A stretch of 64,000 nt of DNA from Mesorhizobium sp. C432A (GTDB lineage Bacteria; Pseudomonadota; Alphaproteobacteria; Rhizobiales; Rhizobiaceae), in contig NZ_CP100470.1 in NCBI RefSeq assembly GCF_030323145.1, forward strand, positions 5,125,001 to 5,189,000, read 5' to 3'. Position numbers and translations under genes: made by a program. Positions 60,053-64,000 of the stretch are shown here, piece by piece (position 1 is the first letter of the stretch; each line of letters begins with the position of its first letter). The notes beneath the pieces are model-generated. The model did no database searches and was not told where the DNA came from. It saw nothing but the letters and a program-made list of their open reading frames with translations.

Positions 60053-61056
60053 TGCGATTGCATCTTCCTTCGCCGGGCCATTCTTGTTCTCCAAAGCCAT
60101 CTCACCGGCCATATCCAGCGGCCCGACTGAATGAATTGGTAAGATCCGGCTGAAGGCAGGAAGTCGATTCTCCCGGTGCCGGAACTGTCGATTGCCTCGA
60201 ATGCAACTTTCAACGCCGCGATAATGTGGCCACGTCGTTCCTCACGGGCGGCTGCGCCACCTTTGAACTTCGGAAAAGTCGGATTGGGGTTGACCTCGAA
60301 TATCACCAATGCGCCGTCTCGCAACGTGTAGTCCACGCGGCCGAACTGGATATGGCCCGTATTGCAGGCGCGAAGCAGGTCCTCAGCGTGCGGATTGTCC
60401 TTTACGAAGGCGAGTTCCTCGCGCACGAAATCCGGGTCGGTGCTGCTTGCCGATGACTTAACGTTCCAGTCGACGGACCTAAGTATGTGCTGGGACACAA
60501 TCGCGTCCCCAATGCGGAATGCGCCATACTTTCGATAGTAGCCGTTCGAATCGCGATCGGCTTCAAAGGAGACGGCGATGCGCCGCTTCATCGGCTTGGC
60601 GTTGCCCTGGAGAACGGCGATCGCCTCTTCAAGTTGGCGTGGGTTTTCCAGAAGCTTGGTTTCCGGCCCCCAGAAGCCATCTTCCATCCGGATAAAAACA
60701 GGGTAACGGGTTGGTCGCTCATCCTGCTCCAGACGCGATACTTCGACCGGGTTGATTCCTCTAATACGAAGCCGGCGGAGCAGGGCGAACCGCTCCAGGA
60801 CAGTCGCGGGATGGTTTAGAATTCGAGCATCAGGGTCGGCGCGCTTTGCGGCTTCGGCAATATCCGCCGCCGCCATCATTTCCATGCCATTCAGATACTC
60901 AAAATCAGTAAAAACCAAGGTACCCGCGGGAAAGTTCAGTCGGCGGAAGACTGACTGATAGGTTTCCATGCGCAAAAGCGGCAACAAGTGCCCTGCCGAC
61001 GAAATCAGCCGCCGCATCGGCGTCTGATTCAACTCGTGCACCAACACTGTGATCAT
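60049..61056 (-). CDS. ATP-grasp domain protein
   Basis: 335 residues. The C-terminal half has the ATP-grasp metal-binding pattern: HIQFGRVDYTLRDGALVIFE followed by VNPNPTFPKF (Asp, Glu and Asn ligands). The N-terminal half contains LVFTDFEYLNGMEMMAAADI and RILNHPATVLERFALLRRLR as the pre-ATP-grasp part. ATP-grasp enzymes join a carboxylate to an amine or thiol through an acyl phosphate. It overlaps the methyltransferase gene by ATGA; the two may build or modify one small molecule. Confidence 0.8.
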   Translation of the reverse strand: MITVLVHELNQTPMRRLISSAGHLLPLLRMETYQSVFRRLNFPAGTLVFTDFEYLNGMEMMAAADIAEAAKRADPDARILNHPATVLERFALLRRLRIRGINPVEVSRLEQDERPTRYPVFIRMEDGFWGPETKLLENPRQLEEAIAVLQGNAKPMKRRIAVSFEADRDSNGYYRKYGAFRIGDAIVSQHILRSVDWNVKSSASSTDPDFVREELAFVKDNPHAEDLLRACNTGHIQFGRVDYTLRDGALVIFEVNPNPTFPKFKGGAAAREERRGHIIAALKVAFEAIDSSGTGRIDFLPSAGSYQFIQSGRWIWPVRWLWRTRMARRRKMQSQ

Positions 61057-61321
61057 CGTTGCTCGCCACCCCGTCTCGACGTCGTATAGAGAAAGTGGCG
61101 AGAGTGTCTACAGGCACGCTGGTGCCGCGAAGTGGTTGGCACTTCGTATCGCAGCATCTGGGCTGCTTCGCCGGCATCGGCACCGTCCGCTTACGGATGT
61201 TGCTATGGCCAGCACGGATCAATTTAGGCGCAAAGCTGTCAGAGAATGACGGCCTCTGTCGCGACTGCCAAAGTGATAAGTGTCAACAAGACCACTCTGA
61301 AAGATCGTCCTGGGCCTCTGA

Positions 61322-61639
61322 TCAGGACGTCGCCCGCCTCTTCCCCTCAATCCCCCGCGCAGCCTGCTCAACCACCGCCCGGTCCGTGCCCAGCCTGTCG
61401 ATCAGCTCCTGCGCCTCGTCGCCCGATATGCCGGTGCGCACGGCGAGTTCCTCGACGGTCAGGACGTCGGTGCTGGCGATCTCGCGCGGCAGGGCGTCGT
61501 CGGCCGTCAGCGGCAGGGCTGCTTCGCGGTCGATTTCGGCCTCGGCCCGGTGCCAGTGGTGCTCGGGGTCGCCAGTGCCTTCGCGCTCCCAGATCTGGTA
61601 GGCGCGCTGCTGTATCTTATGATGCCTGTCGTCGTTCAT
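61322..61639 (-). CDS. DUF2934 protein with DUF3606-like tail
   Basis: 105 residues. The N-terminus (RHHKIQQRAYQIWEREGTGD, then HHWHRAEAEIDRE) is DUF2934, as in the protein at 42047. The C-terminal 45 residues (VEELAVRTGISGDEAQELID) resemble the short helix-turn-helix-like DUF3606. Function unknown. Confidence 0.82.
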   Translation of the reverse strand: MNDDRHHKIQQRAYQIWEREGTGDPEHHWHRAEAEIDREAALPLTADDALPREIASTDVLTVEELAVRTGISGDEAQELIDRLGTDRAVVEQAARGIEGKRRATS

Positions 61640-61726
61640 AGTGGTTCCTCCCCTGGGCTTTGAGGACGATCCGAACGATCCCAGAAATCGCGCGGTCGCA
61701 ATCGTTCGCGGCGCCCTTCGCGCTGG

Positions 61727-62317
61727 CTACTCGCATTGCCGTCTCGGCCCGCCGGAATATGGCTGGTAGCTGTTGTCTTCCGGACGGTAGGAGCGATAGC
61801 GGCTGAAGCAGGAGGCGACATGGTCCGGTTCGCCGCCGGCAGCCGCGTAGGCGCCCGCGCCCTCGACATAGCTTGCCTCTCGCGGCGCGACGCGGTCGGC
61901 GGCGAGATAGGGCGATACGCAGGTGCGCTGCTGTCCGCTATAGGACATGTAGCTGTTGTCGTCGGGATCGTAGGAGCGGTATCGGCTGGCGCACCAGGCG
62001 AGATGCGGCGGCGGCAGTTCGGCCGGCGCGATGGCGCCGGTGACTGTGGGATCGGGCTGCTGCCTGGCCGGGTCCTGGGCTGGCTCCCTGGCGGCGATGT
62101 CGGCAGGCGCGGACTGCTCGGGCGGCACACGTTCGAAGTCCTGCGCCGTGTTGTCCACCGGCCGCGCTTTCCGGGTCCACAGTTCCGCCACGCTGACGGT
62201 GGGCCTTGCTTCCCGCACAGGCTTGGCGGCAAGCAGCCAGGCTGCGAAAACCAGCCCGCTGCCGAACACCGCAAGGGTCAGCACGAAGCCGCCGACCAGT
62301 CCCAAAATCGCTTTCAC
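61727..62317 (-). CDS. BA14K family protein with two BA14K motifs
   Basis: 196 residues with an N-terminal membrane anchor ([20 protein letters not shown]). Two copies of the BA14K motif are seen: [20 protein letters not shown] and [20 protein letters not shown], each ending in a Cys (RTC, RQC). BA14K is a lectin-like immunoreactive protein first described in Brucella. The linker between anchor and repeats is Pro/Ala-rich. Confidence 0.86.
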   Translation of the reverse strand: MKAILGLVGGFVLTLAVFGSGLVFAAWLLAAKPVREARPTVSVAELWTRKARPVDNTAQDFERVPPEQSAPADIAAREPAQDPARQQPDPTVTGAIAPAELPPPHLAWCASRYRSYDPDDNSYMSYSGQQRTCVSPYLAADRVAPREASYVEGAGAYAAAGGEPDHVASCFSRYRSYRPEDNSYQPYSGGPRRQCE

Positions 62318-62506
62318 TCGACACTCCTTGTGTCCCTGCCAATAAAATGCGGGACATCACGGCTTGTTCCAGAAAAGCAGGCGCGAGGGACCTAAGTCTG
62401 ACCGACCCACAACCGGCAGCTCGCCGAGAACCGGGTGCGGCGCGATTTTTTTCGACGGTGAAAATCAAGGGAGCGGTCGAGCAGCCATTGGGCCACGTCG
62501 CAGCCG

Positions 62507-64000
<1,494 letters not shown>

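Overview
The window is GC-rich and looks like the chromosome of a Mesorhizobium-type member of the Hyphomicrobiales (Rhizobiales). Reasons: the gene families (BA14K-type protein, GcrA-like regulator, DUF1236 and DUF2934 proteins, MinCDE), a LexA box of the alphaproteobacterial GTTC-N7-GTTC type, and a family of intergenic inverted repeats around an ATCTCCCCCCTCGAGGGGG-like core that I associate with Mesorhizobium. The genus is an inference. I found no tRNA, rRNA or CRISPR array.

0-5.1 kb: the start of a quinone-oxidoreductase-like gene opposite a LysR regulator; an exported protein; and a reverse operon of TIM-barrel sugar isomerase, RpiR regulator and PfkB kinase, each overlapping the next by ATGA. 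5.3-11.2 kb: a forward phospholipid cluster (CDP-alcohol phosphatidyltransferase, hydrolase-methyltransferase fusion, PAP2-phosphatase fusion, small membrane protein, acyltransferase, CdsA-like protein) recalling E. coli ynbABCD with two added genes. 11.2-19.5 kb: a reverse ribitol-type cluster (FGGY kinase, ribitol dehydrogenase, sugar ABC transporter, AraC regulator) and a divergent iron alcohol dehydrogenase/maleylacetate reductase. 19.6-22.2 kb: zinc-type ABC transporter znuA-znuC-znuB behind a palindrome; znuC is frame-disrupted.

24.2-30.4 kb: the most accessory part, a putative DNA-modification/defence island. Reverse genes encode a C5-cytosine methyltransferase, a small protein, a GHKL (MutL/MORC-like) ATPase and three small uncharacterised proteins joined by overlapping stops and starts; a Vsr endonuclease is divergent. 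Parts of it are visibly poorer in GC than the flanks, an operator-like palindrome sits inside it, and its left edge abuts a free-standing SGNH domain.

30.5-45.5 kb: DUF763 protein, exported ClpP-like protein, NmrA-like protein, GcrA-like regulator, an S24/XRE repressor with a dense GTAC-centred operator region, and a TPP-riboswitch-led operon (YkoF-like protein plus ThiXYZ-type ABC transporter) interrupted by a repeat pair. Then come many short exported or unknown proteins and several gene remnants.

45.5-64 kb: an SOS-controlled dinB with two apparent 1-nt deletions; three tandem precursor-like peptides with a lasso-type leader; a DMT exporter; an intact IS481-family element with a short target duplication; ArsR-SRPBCC pair; minCDE; a TctC-TctAB tricarboxylate-type transporter; an ATP-grasp/methyltransferase pair (the methyltransferase frameshifted in a C tract); a BA14K protein; and the C-terminal part of metH running off the window. 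Several conserved genes carry single-base indels in GC tracts, so both sequencing error and real decay must be considered.
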